Positions 1-7,940 of a stretch of 64,000 bases of DNA are shown here, one piece after another. The position numbers and the translations under genes were made by a program. The notes under the pieces are model-generated. The model ran no database searches. It saw only the letters and a program-made list of their open reading frames with translations, and was not told where the DNA came from. Within the stretch, counting starts at the first letter, position 1. Every line of letters starts with the position of its first letter. This stretch comes from DAOTXS01 sp034435055 (GTDB lineage: Bacteria; Chloroflexota; Anaerolineae; UBA4142): the NCBI GenBank assembly GCA_034435055.1, contig DAOTXS010000018.1, positions 1 through 64,000 on the forward strand. Direction: 5' to 3'.

Positions 1-2
1 GT

Positions 3-125
3 TGTTTCGCTTGGCTGGACAATTGTCGTCGGCTCGTCGTGCGCTATGACCGATTCATTGAACATTACAAAGCTTTTTGTTTGCTGGCGATCATTCTTTG
101 GTGCATCACCCGAATTTTGAAATGA
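3..125 (+). CDS. C-terminal fragment of an IS5-type transposase (runs off the left edge)
   Basis: An open frame entering from the left edge encodes about 40 residues. It contains FAWLDNCRRLVVRYDR, which resembles the C-terminal helix of IS5-family DDE transposases (commonly ERxFAWL..RRL.VRYER), followed by a short hydrophobic tail and a TGA at 123-125. The DDE catalytic residues would lie outside the window. The element must end within about 20 bases, because the Shine-Dalgarno of the PilZ gene starts at about 142. Whether the IS is intact cannot be judged. The family assignment rests on recognition of the C-terminal motif only. Confidence 0.6.
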   Translation, partial: CFAWLDNCRRLVVRYDRFIEHYKAFCLLAIILWCITRILK

Positions 126-154
126 GTTCTAATTTGCTGAGCAGGAGGATTCCA

Positions 155-490
155 ATGGCTAATCCTGAACGACGGCGTTCGCCGCGCAAAGCGGTTACGT
201 TGCACGCCTCGGTTGAACGAATCGATTTTGGTAAAACGATTGCCGTTCAAACGGAGAACCTGAGCAAACGCGGCGCAATGTTCGAGTCGCCAGACCAAGT
301 CTTGCCCGAAGAGGTCTGCGTATTCAAGTTCGTTACCCCCGATGCGCGCGTCGTCGAGGTGCAAGGACGCATCGCCTGGGTCGAACGAAATGACGCCGGC
401 GAGTATCACGCCGGCGTCGCGTTCCGCAACCTCTCGCCCGATGAAGAGTATTTGCTGGAACTGCAAATGGTTCGCAGTGCAAAAAAGTAA
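155..490 (+). CDS. PilZ domain protein
   Basis: This 111-residue protein is a single PilZ domain, the cyclic-di-GMP receptor fold. The N-terminal basic motif (RRRSPRKAV, residues 5-13) fits the RxxxR ligand-binding signature, and NLSKRGAMF further on fits the [DN]xSxxG signature. The ATG at 155 is chosen because a strong AGGAGG lies at 143-148; an upstream in-frame start at 77 lies inside the transposase tail. The gene starts just after an IS end, so its promoter may be disturbed or supplied by the element. The HD-GYP phosphodiesterase at 37.2-38.9 kb shows that c-di-GMP turnover genes exist in this genome. The downstream target is unknown. Confidence 0.82.
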   Translation: MANPERRRSPRKAVTLHASVERIDFGKTIAVQTENLSKRGAMFESPDQVLPEEVCVFKFVTPDARVVEVQGRIAWVERNDAGEYHAGVAFRNLSPDEEYLLELQMVRSAKK

Positions 491-511
491 ATTCAAACAT
501 CGATTGCAAGA

Positions 512-3244
512 ATGCCCGCGATAAAAACGCTTCGCTCTGCTTGGAAGAGATTGTTCGTCTTCGCCCTCTTCGCTTGGCTGGTCTTTAGTTCTCCTGCCAA
601 TGCCAACACGCCACTCTTTCACACCTACACCCAACGCGACGGACTCGCCGCCGATTACATCACCGGCATCGCGTTTGCGCCAGATGGCGCGGCGTGGATC
701 GCGTCGCCGCGCGGCGTTACACGCATCCGCGATCAATATTGGATGACGTACACCGCCGCCAACGGCTTGGCGAATTCCTGGGTCAACGGCATCGCCATCG
801 CGTCCGACGGCAAACCGCATTTTGCGACGTACGGCGGCGGCTTGAATATCTTCGACGGCGCGATCCGCAGAACGTACGACCTCGTCAACAATTATCTCAC
901 CGCAATTGCCATCGATAAATTCAAACGCGTGTGGGTTGGCACGGACGGCGCCGGCGTCGCGCGCTTGGAAAACGAAACGTGGACGAAAATCCCGTTGCCG
1001 AACAATTACATCAACGCGCTCGCGCTCGATGTCAACGGCAATCCGTGGATTGCCACGAACGACGGCGCGTTTTTCTTCGACGGCAAATCATTCACGGCGA
1101 TCAAGCAAGCGAACGGATTGGCGAGCAATCGCGTCAGTTCAATTGCCATCGCGCCCGATAATCGCGTGTGGTTCGGCACGGACGCCGGCGTTACGGTGTA
1201 CGATGGCAGAACGTACCGCACGTACAAAAAATCGGATGGACTCGTTGATGACAACGTGCGCGCGATTGCGGTTGACGCGACGCGCGTGTGGGTTGGCACA
1301 GCGCGCGGTTTGGCAGTGCTGGAAGCCGGCAAATGGAAAGTGTACACGCCGGCGGATGGACTCGCCGCCAATCAGATCAACGCACTCGCCATCGACACGC
1401 AGAAAAACGTCTGGGTCGGGACATCACACGGCTTGAGTATTTTCGGCGGCGCAAAGTTGCAACCGATTTCCACGTTGCCGGTCGTTTTGGTGCACGGCTG
1501 GCACACTGCCGAATCGGACGAACTCGACGACACTGAATTTCGTTTCATTCGCAAGTACTTGGAGCGCGACGGGGTGCGCGTTTTTTACGCGCCAGGCATT
1601 TCGCCGTACAACACACTTTTCCAAAACGCGGCGGTTTTGCGCGACGTGATTGCCGATGTGAAATCAAAAACCGGCGCAACGCGCGTGGACATTATCGCGT
1701 TCTCGATGGGTGGATTGAACACGCGCGCGTACATCGAATCGACGTTGTATCAAAACGATGTGCGCCGCGCGATCATCCTGGGAACGCCGCAAGCCGGCGT
1801 GCAAATGTGGTATCCGCTCCTCACGCGCGAAATTCAAAATCGACCGGACGAACCATCGGTGATTGAGTTGACGCCGGAGTACGCCGCGTTGTTCAATCGT
1901 ACGCATCAGCCGCGCACGACCGTTCCGTACGATTTGCTTATCGGCGATGCGCGCACGCAATCGTCGCTGGAACTCTTAAAAGTCTTTCCGCCGAGCGACG
2001 GCTTGATCGAGGTGTGGAGCGCGCACGCGCTCACGGGACCGCAAGTGCGGCGCGTGCTCAATTCCGATTTGCACGATTGGCAACCTTTGCCCTTGCCGCT
2101 CAATCTCACCGGCTATCTTTATCCTGAACAAACATATCAGCAATTCATTCGCAACGCGTTGCGCGATCCGGACGCGCGACCGATTGGTGTTACCGCCGCG
2201 CCGGTCGAGTCGATTGCGCCGCGCAATCACACGCCGTTGAACGTCGACATGCTGAATGCCGGCGCGACGATGACGCGCACAATTTTGATCGATGCGAATC
2301 GCGCGGCGCGTTTCATCGCGCGCTGGGATCGCGGCGATGTCAACGTAACGCTTCGCGCGCCCGATGGCACGCTGTACACGCCCGCCAATGTGCGCGAAGG
2401 CGTTTCGTCGAGCGAGATCAATTTGGAACGCATCGGCAAAACAAACTTGCTCGACGCGACGTACTTGAAAACGACGCTCGGCAATTTCATCGGCTATGCA
2501 ATTCCGCGCGCGCAAACCGGCGCGTGGTCACTCGTCGCATCACGCATCGACCAAGACCGCGAGCCGTTGCAACTCACAACGTACGCCGATCTCGATTCCG
2601 ATTGGCGGCTCAACGTGAAAACCGATCGCGCGTGGTATCTGCCCGGCACGCCGGTCATTCTCGAAGCATCGATGACAAACCGGGACGCGAACGCCGACGT
2701 GCGCGCGCAAATCGAATGGCTGGGCGACGGCGCGACGCCGCGCGGCAAACCCATCGACGCGATGTTGTTGCAAGAAGGCGCGCCGGGATTTTACGCGGAC
2801 GCGATCACCGGGCTGACGCGCGGCGGTTATTATCTTGTGCGCATCGTCGCACGCGGAAATGATTATGCGCGCGAACGACAATTACTTTTTGCCGTCTCGC
2901 CGCAAACCGCGTCGTTTGTGGCAGATGCGACGACGCGTGCGGACAAAACCGCGCTGACGATCAACGCGGCGGTGAATGCGAAACGCGCCGGCGATTTTGC
3001 CATCGGCGCGACGGTGAAAAGCGCGCGCGGCCAATTGATCGCGTCGCTGACCGCGCCGTTCACGCTTAACGCCGGCGCGCAAAATGTATCGATAGCAATT
3101 CCCGGGCGTGAGATGCGCACGCGCGGCATCGATGGACCGTACACGATTGAGTTGGTGTTGATGGACGCGATGTGGACGGCGGTTCAAGTGGATGAGGTAA
3201 AATTATTGATCACCGATCCGTACCGCGCGAGTGATTTTCAGTAG
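512..3244 (+). CDS. Secreted beta-propeller / alpha-beta hydrolase (lipase-like) fusion
   Basis: The 910-residue protein has a signal peptide (residues 1-32, ending near ANA). Residues about 35-320 hold repeated units of the type AIAxDxxxxVWVGTxxGv, characteristic of two-component-regulator propellers (Reg_prop sensor domains). From residue 323 the sequence VVLVHGW starts an alpha/beta hydrolase domain, with the nucleophile elbow AFSMGG (Ser about 398) followed by LGTPQAG, typical of esterases/lipases such as PGAP1-like enzymes. Residues about 580-910 look like beta-sandwich repeats. A Reg_prop propeller normally senses ligand in front of a histidine kinase; its attachment to a hydrolase is unusual. 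The protein is probably extracellular. The substrate is unknown. Confidence 0.72.
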   Translation: MPAIKTLRSAWKRLFVFALFAWLVFSSPANANTPLFHTYTQRDGLAADYITGIAFAPDGAAWIASPRGVTRIRDQYWMTYTAANGLANSWVNGIAIASDGKPHFATYGGGLNIFDGAIRRTYDLVNNYLTAIAIDKFKRVWVGTDGAGVARLENETWTKIPLPNNYINALALDVNGNPWIATNDGAFFFDGKSFTAIKQANGLASNRVSSIAIAPDNRVWFGTDAGVTVYDGRTYRTYKKSDGLVDDNVRAIAVDATRVWVGTARGLAVLEAGKWKVYTPADGLAANQINALAIDTQKNVWVGTSHGLSIFGGAKLQPISTLPVVLVHGWHTAESDELDDTEFRFIRKYLERDGVRVFYAPGISPYNTLFQNAAVLRDVIADVKSKTGATRVDIIAFSMGGLNTRAYIESTLYQNDVRRAIILGTPQAGVQMWYPLLTREIQNRPDEPSVIELTPEYAALFNRTHQPRTTVPYDLLIGDARTQSSLELLKVFPPSDGLIEVWSAHALTGPQVRRVLNSDLHDWQPLPLPLNLTGYLYPEQTYQQFIRNALRDPDARPIGVTAAPVESIAPRNHTPLNVDMLNAGATMTRTILIDANRAARFIARWDRGDVNVTLRAPDGTLYTPANVREGVSSSEINLERIGKTNLLDATYLKTTLGNFIGYAIPRAQTGAWSLVASRIDQDREPLQLTTYADLDSDWRLNVKTDRAWYLPGTPVILEASMTNRDANADVRAQIEWLGDGATPRGKPIDAMLLQEGAPGFYADAITGLTRGGYYLVRIVARGNDYARERQLLFAVSPQTASFVADATTRADKTALTINAAVNAKRAGDFAIGATVKSARGQLIASLTAPFTLNAGAQNVSIAIPGREMRTRGIDGPYTIELVLMDAMWTAVQVDEVKLLITDPYRASDFQ

Positions 3245-3251
3245 GCGGCGC

Positions 3252-3335
3252 GTCATTGCGAGGCGCGGTTTTTGTGCCGAAGCAATCCCCAAAGAACTGT
3301 GGACGCGTACGCGGCTTCGCTTCGCTCGCAATGAC
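3252..3335. repeat. Dispersed palindromic element, copy A
   Basis: An 84-bp element is bounded by the inverted termini GTCATTGCGAG and CTCGCAATGAC, with an internal GAAGCAATC box. Three related elements lie at 40034-40152, 41052-41146 and 44048-44127. It fills most of the gap between the propeller-hydrolase and the HlyD gene. Its size and structure fit a MITE or REP-like non-autonomous repeat. Confidence 0.85.
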
Positions 3336-3349
3336 AGAGTAGGGTATTC

Positions 3350-4519
3350 ATGAAAACCAATCTTTCCAAATTCTTCAACCGCAGAAACATTATTATTGCC
3401 GTCGTTTTTTTGATAATGATCGCAGTTGCGATTTTTGTTAGCCAGAATTATTTTGCGCCGCAAACTGCATCGCAAAATATCGTTACTGTCCGACGCGGCG
3501 ATTTGAGTGCCTCGGTGAATGCGACCGGCAAAGTGCGCTCCCAAAAATCGGTGCGGCTGATGCTCCCGGTGTCCGGGATGGTGCAGAGCATCAGCAAGTA
3601 CGAGGGCGACGCGGTGAATCCGGGCGACGTGATTTTGACGGTGCGCGCGGATGATGCGTTGCGGCGCGTGCGGCAGGCGGAAATCAATGTGCAATCGCGG
3701 CAACTCGATTTGGCGCGCGCCAAATCTGCGCCGCGCGACGAAGACATCGAAATTGCGCGCGCAAATGTGCGCAAAGCCACACTTGCCGCCGCCTCCGCCG
3801 AAGACGCGTACACGAAAAATCCCAACTCGCAAAATGAAGCCGCGCGCGAGTTTGCGCGCATCGATCTGGAAGTGGCGCGCGCGAACTTTAATCGCGTCAC
3901 GAATGGACCCGCGCGCGAAGAAATCGAGGCGTTGCAAAATTCGGTGGCGTTCGCGCAGATGGAATTGGAAGCGGCGCGCAACGTGCTGAACGCCGCCCGC
4001 GTTACCGCGCCGTTCACATCGACGGTGACGGAAATCTTGGTGCGCGAAAATGAATTTACCGGCGGCGGGCACGTGGCGACGGTGAGCGATTTGACCGCGC
4101 TGGACATTTTGGCTGACGTGGATGAAATCGATGTGGCAAACGTTGCGGTTGGACAATCGGTGGAGGTGCGGTTAGACGCGTTCCCCGGCGAATTGTTGCA
4201 GGGTAAATTGCTTCGATTATTCCCGGCGGCATCGACGCAACGCGGAACAACGGTTTACCCGGCGATCATCGAATTTGATGCTAAAAATTTGAAGGTGCGT
4301 GTGGGAATGGGCGCGAACTTGAAAATCCTCACCGTCGAAAAGAAAAATGTGCTTATCGTCCCAAACCGCGCGCTGAAAAATGTTGGCACACGCAAAGCGG
4401 TACGCGTCGTTGCGCCGGGTGAACCGCGCGATGTCATTGTCGAAATCGGCGTGACGAGTGGGAGCGAAACCGAAATCGTCAGTGGATTAAATGAAGGGGA
4501 TCAAATTCTTGTGCAATAA
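3350..4519 (+). CDS. HlyD/RND-type periplasmic adaptor (efflux) protein
   Basis: The 389-residue protein has an N-terminal membrane anchor (residues about 13-35), a biotinyl-lipoyl-like segment starting ATGKVRSQKSVRL, an alpha-helical coiled-coil hairpin (about 95-205, rich in Ala/Arg/Glu) and a beta-barrel part (about 225-320). This is the layout of membrane fusion proteins that work with MacB- or RND-type exporters. No ABC ATPase or permease follows; a strong terminator comes immediately after the stop, so it is an orphan in this window. There is no good Shine-Dalgarno, because copy A of the palindromic repeat ends 15 bases before the start. The exported substrate cannot be inferred. Confidence 0.82.
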   Translation: MKTNLSKFFNRRNIIIAVVFLIMIAVAIFVSQNYFAPQTASQNIVTVRRGDLSASVNATGKVRSQKSVRLMLPVSGMVQSISKYEGDAVNPGDVILTVRADDALRRVRQAEINVQSRQLDLARAKSAPRDEDIEIARANVRKATLAAASAEDAYTKNPNSQNEAAREFARIDLEVARANFNRVTNGPAREEIEALQNSVAFAQMELEAARNVLNAARVTAPFTSTVTEILVRENEFTGGGHVATVSDLTALDILADVDEIDVANVAVGQSVEVRLDAFPGELLQGKLLRLFPAASTQRGTTVYPAIIEFDAKNLKVRVGMGANLKILTVEKKNVLIVPNRALKNVGTRKAVRVVAPGEPRDVIVEIGVTSGSETEIVSGLNEGDQILVQ

Positions 4520-4525
4520 AAAACC

Positions 4526-4558
4526 GGGCGCATCGATGGATGCGCCCGCGTGTTTTTT
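4526..4558. terminator. Bidirectional Rho-independent terminator
   Basis: A nine-base-pair stem (GGGCGCATC / GATGCGCCC, loop GATG) is followed by a T-rich run on the plus strand (GTTTTTT). On the minus strand the other side reads GGTTTTTTATT. It sits between two convergent genes and can end both transcripts; the stop codon of the minus-strand small gene lies in its flank. Confidence 0.85.
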
Positions 4559-4823
4559 AGGGTGTTGGCGTGGGAGTTACGGTGCTGGTGAGTGTTTGCG
4601 TAATTCGCAACGTCGCGGTGGCGGTTGGCGTGGGGGATGGTGTTTCGTACACCAAAGTGCCAACGCGTTGCAATGGCGGCGGGGCGGAAGTGAATGTCGG
4701 ACGTGATACCTGGGTTGGCGCGAGGGGCGGGGTTACCGGGAACAGCAACGTGCCGATGATGCTGAACACGACATAGTTTGCAAGAATCAAAACGATGATG
4801 ACACTCCAATTACGCCACGGCAT
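4557..4823 (-). CDS. Small membrane-anchored Thr/Pro-rich protein
   Basis: This 88-residue protein has one N-terminal transmembrane segment (VIIVLILANYVVFSIIG, residues about 8-25) followed by a low-complexity Pro/Thr-rich tail, as in cell-surface spacers of Chloroflexota. A clear GGAGG lies 8 bases before the ATG. It is the last gene of the minus-strand run headed by extH and ends in the bidirectional terminator. No function can be assigned; the compositional features and ribosome-binding site argue that it is a real gene. Confidence 0.6.
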   Translation of the reverse strand: MPWRNWSVIIVLILANYVVFSIIGTLLFPVTPPLAPTQVSRPTFTSAPPPLQRVGTLVYETPSPTPTATATLRITQTLTSTVTPTPTP

Positions 4824-4876
4824 TTTTTCATTCCTCCGCCGGCATTATAGCATCGCGCGGAGTAAGTTGCAAACGA

Positions 4877-5851
4877 TCAACCGCCGATCTTTGACATCGA
4901 CTCGACACTGGTGATCTTGAAATCTTTGCCGAGGGGATGTTGTTCCGGTTTTGCATCGATGGCGCGCGCGAGTAATTCTTGCAATTTATTTTCGCTGACA
5001 CCTTCGCATAACGCGCCGCGCATATCTTCGCCGCGTTCGCCGAATAAACACGCGCACAACGCACCGTGCGCCGTCACGCGCAAACGATTACACGCGTTGC
5101 AAAAATGTTCGCTCGCCGGCGTGATGAATCCGATGGTCGCTTGCGCGCCGGGCAAACGATACGTGCGCGCCGGTCCGTTGCCTTGCGGCGAATCGCTTTT
5201 CGATAATTCGGGCAGGCGGGCAATCAACTCACCTGCCGAAATAAAATGTTCAGTGAAAAATTCGCGCGCGACATCGCTGGCACCGACCGGCATCAATTCG
5301 ATAAAGCGCACGTGCCACGGATGCTCGATGGTCAAGCGCGCAAAGTTGGCGAACTCGTCGTCGTTGATGCCGCGCATCGCGACGACGTTAATTTTGAGCG
5401 GTGCGAGTCCGGCATCTTCCGCGGCGACGATCCCCGCCCACACCGCGTCGAACGCATCGACGCCGACAATTTGGGTAAAGCGGTCGCGCCGCAACGTGTC
5501 GAGCGAGATGTTGACGCGATTCAGCCCAGCGTTTGCCAAATCGCGCGCGAGGCGTCCCAGCAAAAATCCGTTCGTCGTCAGCGCGAGGTCTTGCACACCA
5601 TCGACGGAAGAAATCGCGCGCACGATTTTGACAATATCGCGCCGAAGCAACGGTTCGCCGCCGGTCAAACGAATCTTGGTGATGCCAAGTGCGACTGCCG
5701 CGCGTACGATTTTTTCGATGTCATCGGCGGTCAGCGGCGACTCTTGCGGCGCGGTAAAACCGTTGGGCGCGCAATAGATGCACCGAAAGTTGCACGCTTC
5801 GGTGAGGGAGATGCGGAGATAATCGATGGTGCGACCAAAAGTATCTTGCAT
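4877..5851 (-). CDS. moaA: GTP 3',8-cyclase MoaA (molybdenum cofactor biosynthesis)
   Basis: This radical-SAM enzyme starts molybdopterin synthesis by rearranging GTP to 3',8-cyclo-GTP. The N-terminal cluster motif is C20-x3-C24-x2-C27 (ACNFRCIYC), and the SAM-binding GGEP follows. The second, GTP-binding cluster is visible as FCNACNRLR plus a third Cys in GALCACLFG. The protein ends in SKIGG, matching the essential Gly-Gly tail of the family, and its 324 residues are the usual length. It lies 15 bases downstream of mobB. No molybdoenzyme adjoins it directly; a sulfite-oxidase-type enzyme is encoded at 55.3 kb, and the neighbouring genes are redox genes. Confidence 0.93.
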   Translation of the reverse strand: MQDTFGRTIDYLRISLTEACNFRCIYCAPNGFTAPQESPLTADDIEKIVRAAVALGITKIRLTGGEPLLRRDIVKIVRAISSVDGVQDLALTTNGFLLGRLARDLANAGLNRVNISLDTLRRDRFTQIVGVDAFDAVWAGIVAAEDAGLAPLKINVVAMRGINDDEFANFARLTIEHPWHVRFIELMPVGASDVAREFFTEHFISAGELIARLPELSKSDSPQGNGPARTYRLPGAQATIGFITPASEHFCNACNRLRVTAHGALCACLFGERGEDMRGALCEGVSENKLQELLARAIDAKPEQHPLGKDFKITSVESMSKIGG

Positions 5852-5866
5852 AACAGTAGCCAGTCG

Positions 5867-6364
5867 TCAATCAACAGTCGACAGATTAAAATATGCGCAG
5901 ATAAAAGTTGCGAGTCCCGGCGCGTCGTTCAAATCGAATCGCGGAACGTCGAGTGCAATCGGATGATTGGACACAACCGCGATGAGTTCATCCGTGCGTG
6001 CGACCAAATCCGTGCCGAGTTCCGCGCGCGAGATTTCGATCTTGGGCGCGGGTTCGCGCTTGAAGCCCTCGGTCAAAATCAAATCGACGTTTTCTATCCT
6101 AGCCGCAATTTCGGCAAGTGTCAACTCGCGCGTGACGCGTTGAAACCGCACAAACTCGGCGGGTGATGAAACGGCAATGATGTCTGCTCCCGCTTCGCCA
6201 AAACGCCACGTGTCTTTGCCGGGACTATCGACCGACGAGGTGTGCGCGTGATGTTTGACGACGGCAACGCGCAGACCGCGTTGTTTCAGTTGGGGAATGA
6301 GTTTTTCGATAAAGGTCGTTTTGCCGGCGCCGGACTTGGCGACGAAAGAAAGGAGAGGAGTCAT
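5867..6364 (-). CDS. mobB: Molybdopterin-guanine dinucleotide biosynthesis protein B (MobB)
   Basis: This P-loop GTPase is thought to assist attachment of GMP to molybdopterin. The Walker A motif AKSGAGKTT is at residues 9-17, and KHHAHTSSVDSPGKDT matches the family segment after the P-loop; LILTEGFK is the Walker B-like region. The ATG at 6364 gives 165 residues. An upstream in-frame TTG at 6373 is possible but lacks better support. It is adjacent to moaA. MobB implies a bis-MGD enzyme elsewhere in the genome, because sulfite-oxidase-family proteins do not need the guanine dinucleotide form. Confidence 0.9.
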   Translation of the reverse strand: MTPLLSFVAKSGAGKTTFIEKLIPQLKQRGLRVAVVKHHAHTSSVDSPGKDTWRFGEAGADIIAVSSPAEFVRFQRVTRELTLAEIAARIENVDLILTEGFKREPAPKIEISRAELGTDLVARTDELIAVVSNHPIALDVPRFDLNDAPGLATFICAYFNLSTVD

Positions 6365-6375
6365 AGTGTTCAAAA

Positions 6376-6420
6376 CACAATTGCGACGTACTCAGGATAA
6401 ATGGAGTACGTCGCAATGTG
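6376..6420 (-). terminator. Inverted repeat between extKL and mobB, probable weak terminator
   Basis: Arms of 17-18 bases (CACAATTGCGACGTACTC and GAGTACGTCGCAATGTG) are separated by a 10-base loop, with one unpaired base. Read on the minus strand the hairpin is followed by TTTTG, a short U-tract. It lies after the cytochrome stop and just before the mobB start, so it may separate or attenuate expression of the molybdenum cofactor genes. Confidence 0.6.
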
Positions 6421-6460
6421 GTCAGAATTGTGTTACAGTTTTGTGCCAAGTGTCGCTGGT

Positions 6461-7837
6461 TTACTGTCCCATCTTGGGTGGCACCTTGCCCACGATCACA
6501 TTCTTATTCGCGTCAAGCTCTTCGGGCTTGACCTTATCTGTCGTCAAGAAGAGTTTAGCGTTGCCGTGGCACGCATCGCACGACGCGTTCTGTGATGTTT
6601 TGCGTTGGATGTTGTGCGGCGTGGTGGGTTGCCAACTTGGCACAGCGTTCGGATTGGAGTACGTGATGCCGTATGCCTTGAACAGGTCAGGATTCGTCGG
6701 CACGTGGCGCACCAGCACGTAGTTGTATGGCACATCGGCGGTCTTGTTCGGATTCTTGCCGATTTTGAAATCGAGCCACGACGGATCGAGTGTGCGGAAG
6801 GGTAAACCCTTAGCGTCCTTGCCGACATGACAGCCGGAGCAGTTCTTGTACGCGCCTGCCGAGTGGCAGACTTGGCAGGAGAGTTTGTCGCCGTGCAGGG
6901 TGTGTTGCAGAACCTTGCCATCGGTCTTGACGGTCTTGTGGCATTCGACGCAAGTCGTCTCGGGTTTGTCATACATATCGACGCGGGTTTGACCGTCGCC
7001 GTGAAGTGAATCTTTGTTGTGGCACTTGTTGCATGACATCCCAAGTTTGACCCAGTGGACATCGCCATCTACGCCATCGTAATTGCCACGAAACTCGTCG
7101 CCGACACGTGCGCCGTGACACGCCATACAGGTGTCGCTGAGTGACGCAACTTTTTTGACAGTGTGTCCAGCGAGCAAGCCGCCGCCCGTGTACGTTGGTC
7201 GGCTGATGTGACATTGACCGCAGGTTGTGTGGCACTCAGCGCAGTGATTGTTGAACGCTTCTTTCATTGCGGGAGCATTGATGTCTGCTCCGACTGCTTT
7301 GAGAAACGTCCAATAGCCGTTCTGGTTCGTATGCAAACTCGTTGCCGCTTTCTTGACGATGTCACCGTGACAAAAGCCGCATGCCTTGTCGGCATTCTTG
7401 CTTGGATCCGTGATCACCTCTTTGTGCGCGGCTTGCTTGTCCGAGGTTGCCCCGTTACCACCGTGGCAAGTGATGCAACCGATTTTGCCGTGGGTCGATT
7501 CCATAAATTTGGCATCGCTCACGAAAACTTTTTCCCACGCTTCCAGCGGGGGGAGTGCGCCGCCTCAGCCCTCGCCAGAAGTTGCTTCCGATTTTTCGAC
7601 TTTTTTCTCAGCCAATTTCTCCAGCGTCTCTTTGTTGGTGTGACACATAATACAGTTATCACTCGTCGGCGTCGGAGTAGGCACGACAGTTGGCGGAACC
7701 GTTGGCGCAACGGCGGTGGCTTGAACCACTGGCGCAGAAGTAGGAGCGCTAGTGGGTGCTGAGGTCGGTGAAGCGCAAGCGGCAATACCGATCATGACGC
7801 TTAACCCGGTAAGCAACCATAACAAACGAATACGCAT
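6461..7837 (-). CDS. extKL: Undecaheme cytochrome c lipoprotein, ExtKL-like, with in-frame UGA (probable selenocysteine 91)
   Basis: Read through one in-frame TGA (7565-7567), this is a 458-residue lipoprotein: signal peptide with lipobox Cys21, a Pro/Thr spacer, then eleven CXXCH heme motifs, one (CIMCH, from residue 62) before the UGA and ten after it. The part after the UGA has no signal peptide, so alone it could not be exported for heme attachment; the first possible restart is a GTG at 7522. Hydrophilic residues in frame continue directly across the stop. A hairpin 20 bases downstream of the UGA fits bacterial SECIS rules. Geobacter ExtK/ExtL cytochromes are known to be one (seleno)protein in relatives and are encoded with the rhodanese lipoprotein ExtH, which is also the gene upstream here. 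GGAGG precedes the ATG at 7837. The alternative is a nonsense mutation or sequencing error. Confidence 0.75.
7534..7552 (-). promoter_or_regulatory. Candidate bacterial SECIS hairpin
   Basis: On the minus strand, directly after the in-frame UGA, CGCU pairs with AGCG around the loop GGA, and CCC pairs with GGG below a single C/U mismatch. The loop begins 20 nucleotides after the UGA and starts with GG. Both properties agree with the general rules for bacterial SECIS elements (loop 16-37 nucleotides from the UGA, a G among the first two loop positions). The stem was found by eye; no folding energy was computed. Confidence 0.6.
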
Positions 7838-7851
7838 TGACAGTCCTCCAC

Positions 7852-7887
7852 AAAAAAATGCGGAGAGAGCAGTATGCTCTCTCCGCA
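7852..7887 (-). terminator. Strong intrinsic terminator between extH and extKL
   Basis: A perfect 13-bp stem (TGCGGAGAGAGCA / TGCTCTCTCCGCA, 3-base loop) is followed on the minus strand by seven T residues. The run of T ends one base before the Shine-Dalgarno region of extKL (GGAGG at 7846-7850). extKL therefore depends on read-through of this terminator, antitermination, or a promoter inside the 3' end of extH. Confidence 0.88.
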
Positions 7888-7940
7888 TTCGTTATGAACC
7901 CTACATCAGGTCTGAATCTTTGTTTTTAATCGACTTGGAA

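Noticed and set aside
5246..6166. Plus-strand 306-codon frame over moaA and mobB
   Set aside because: It spans two well-identified minus-strand genes and their gap; it is a shadow frame.
7519..7785. Frameshift as the reason for the split cytochrome gene
   Set aside because: Both halves are in exactly the same frame (7567 to 7522 is 15 codons) with only a TGA between them, so no frame change is needed.
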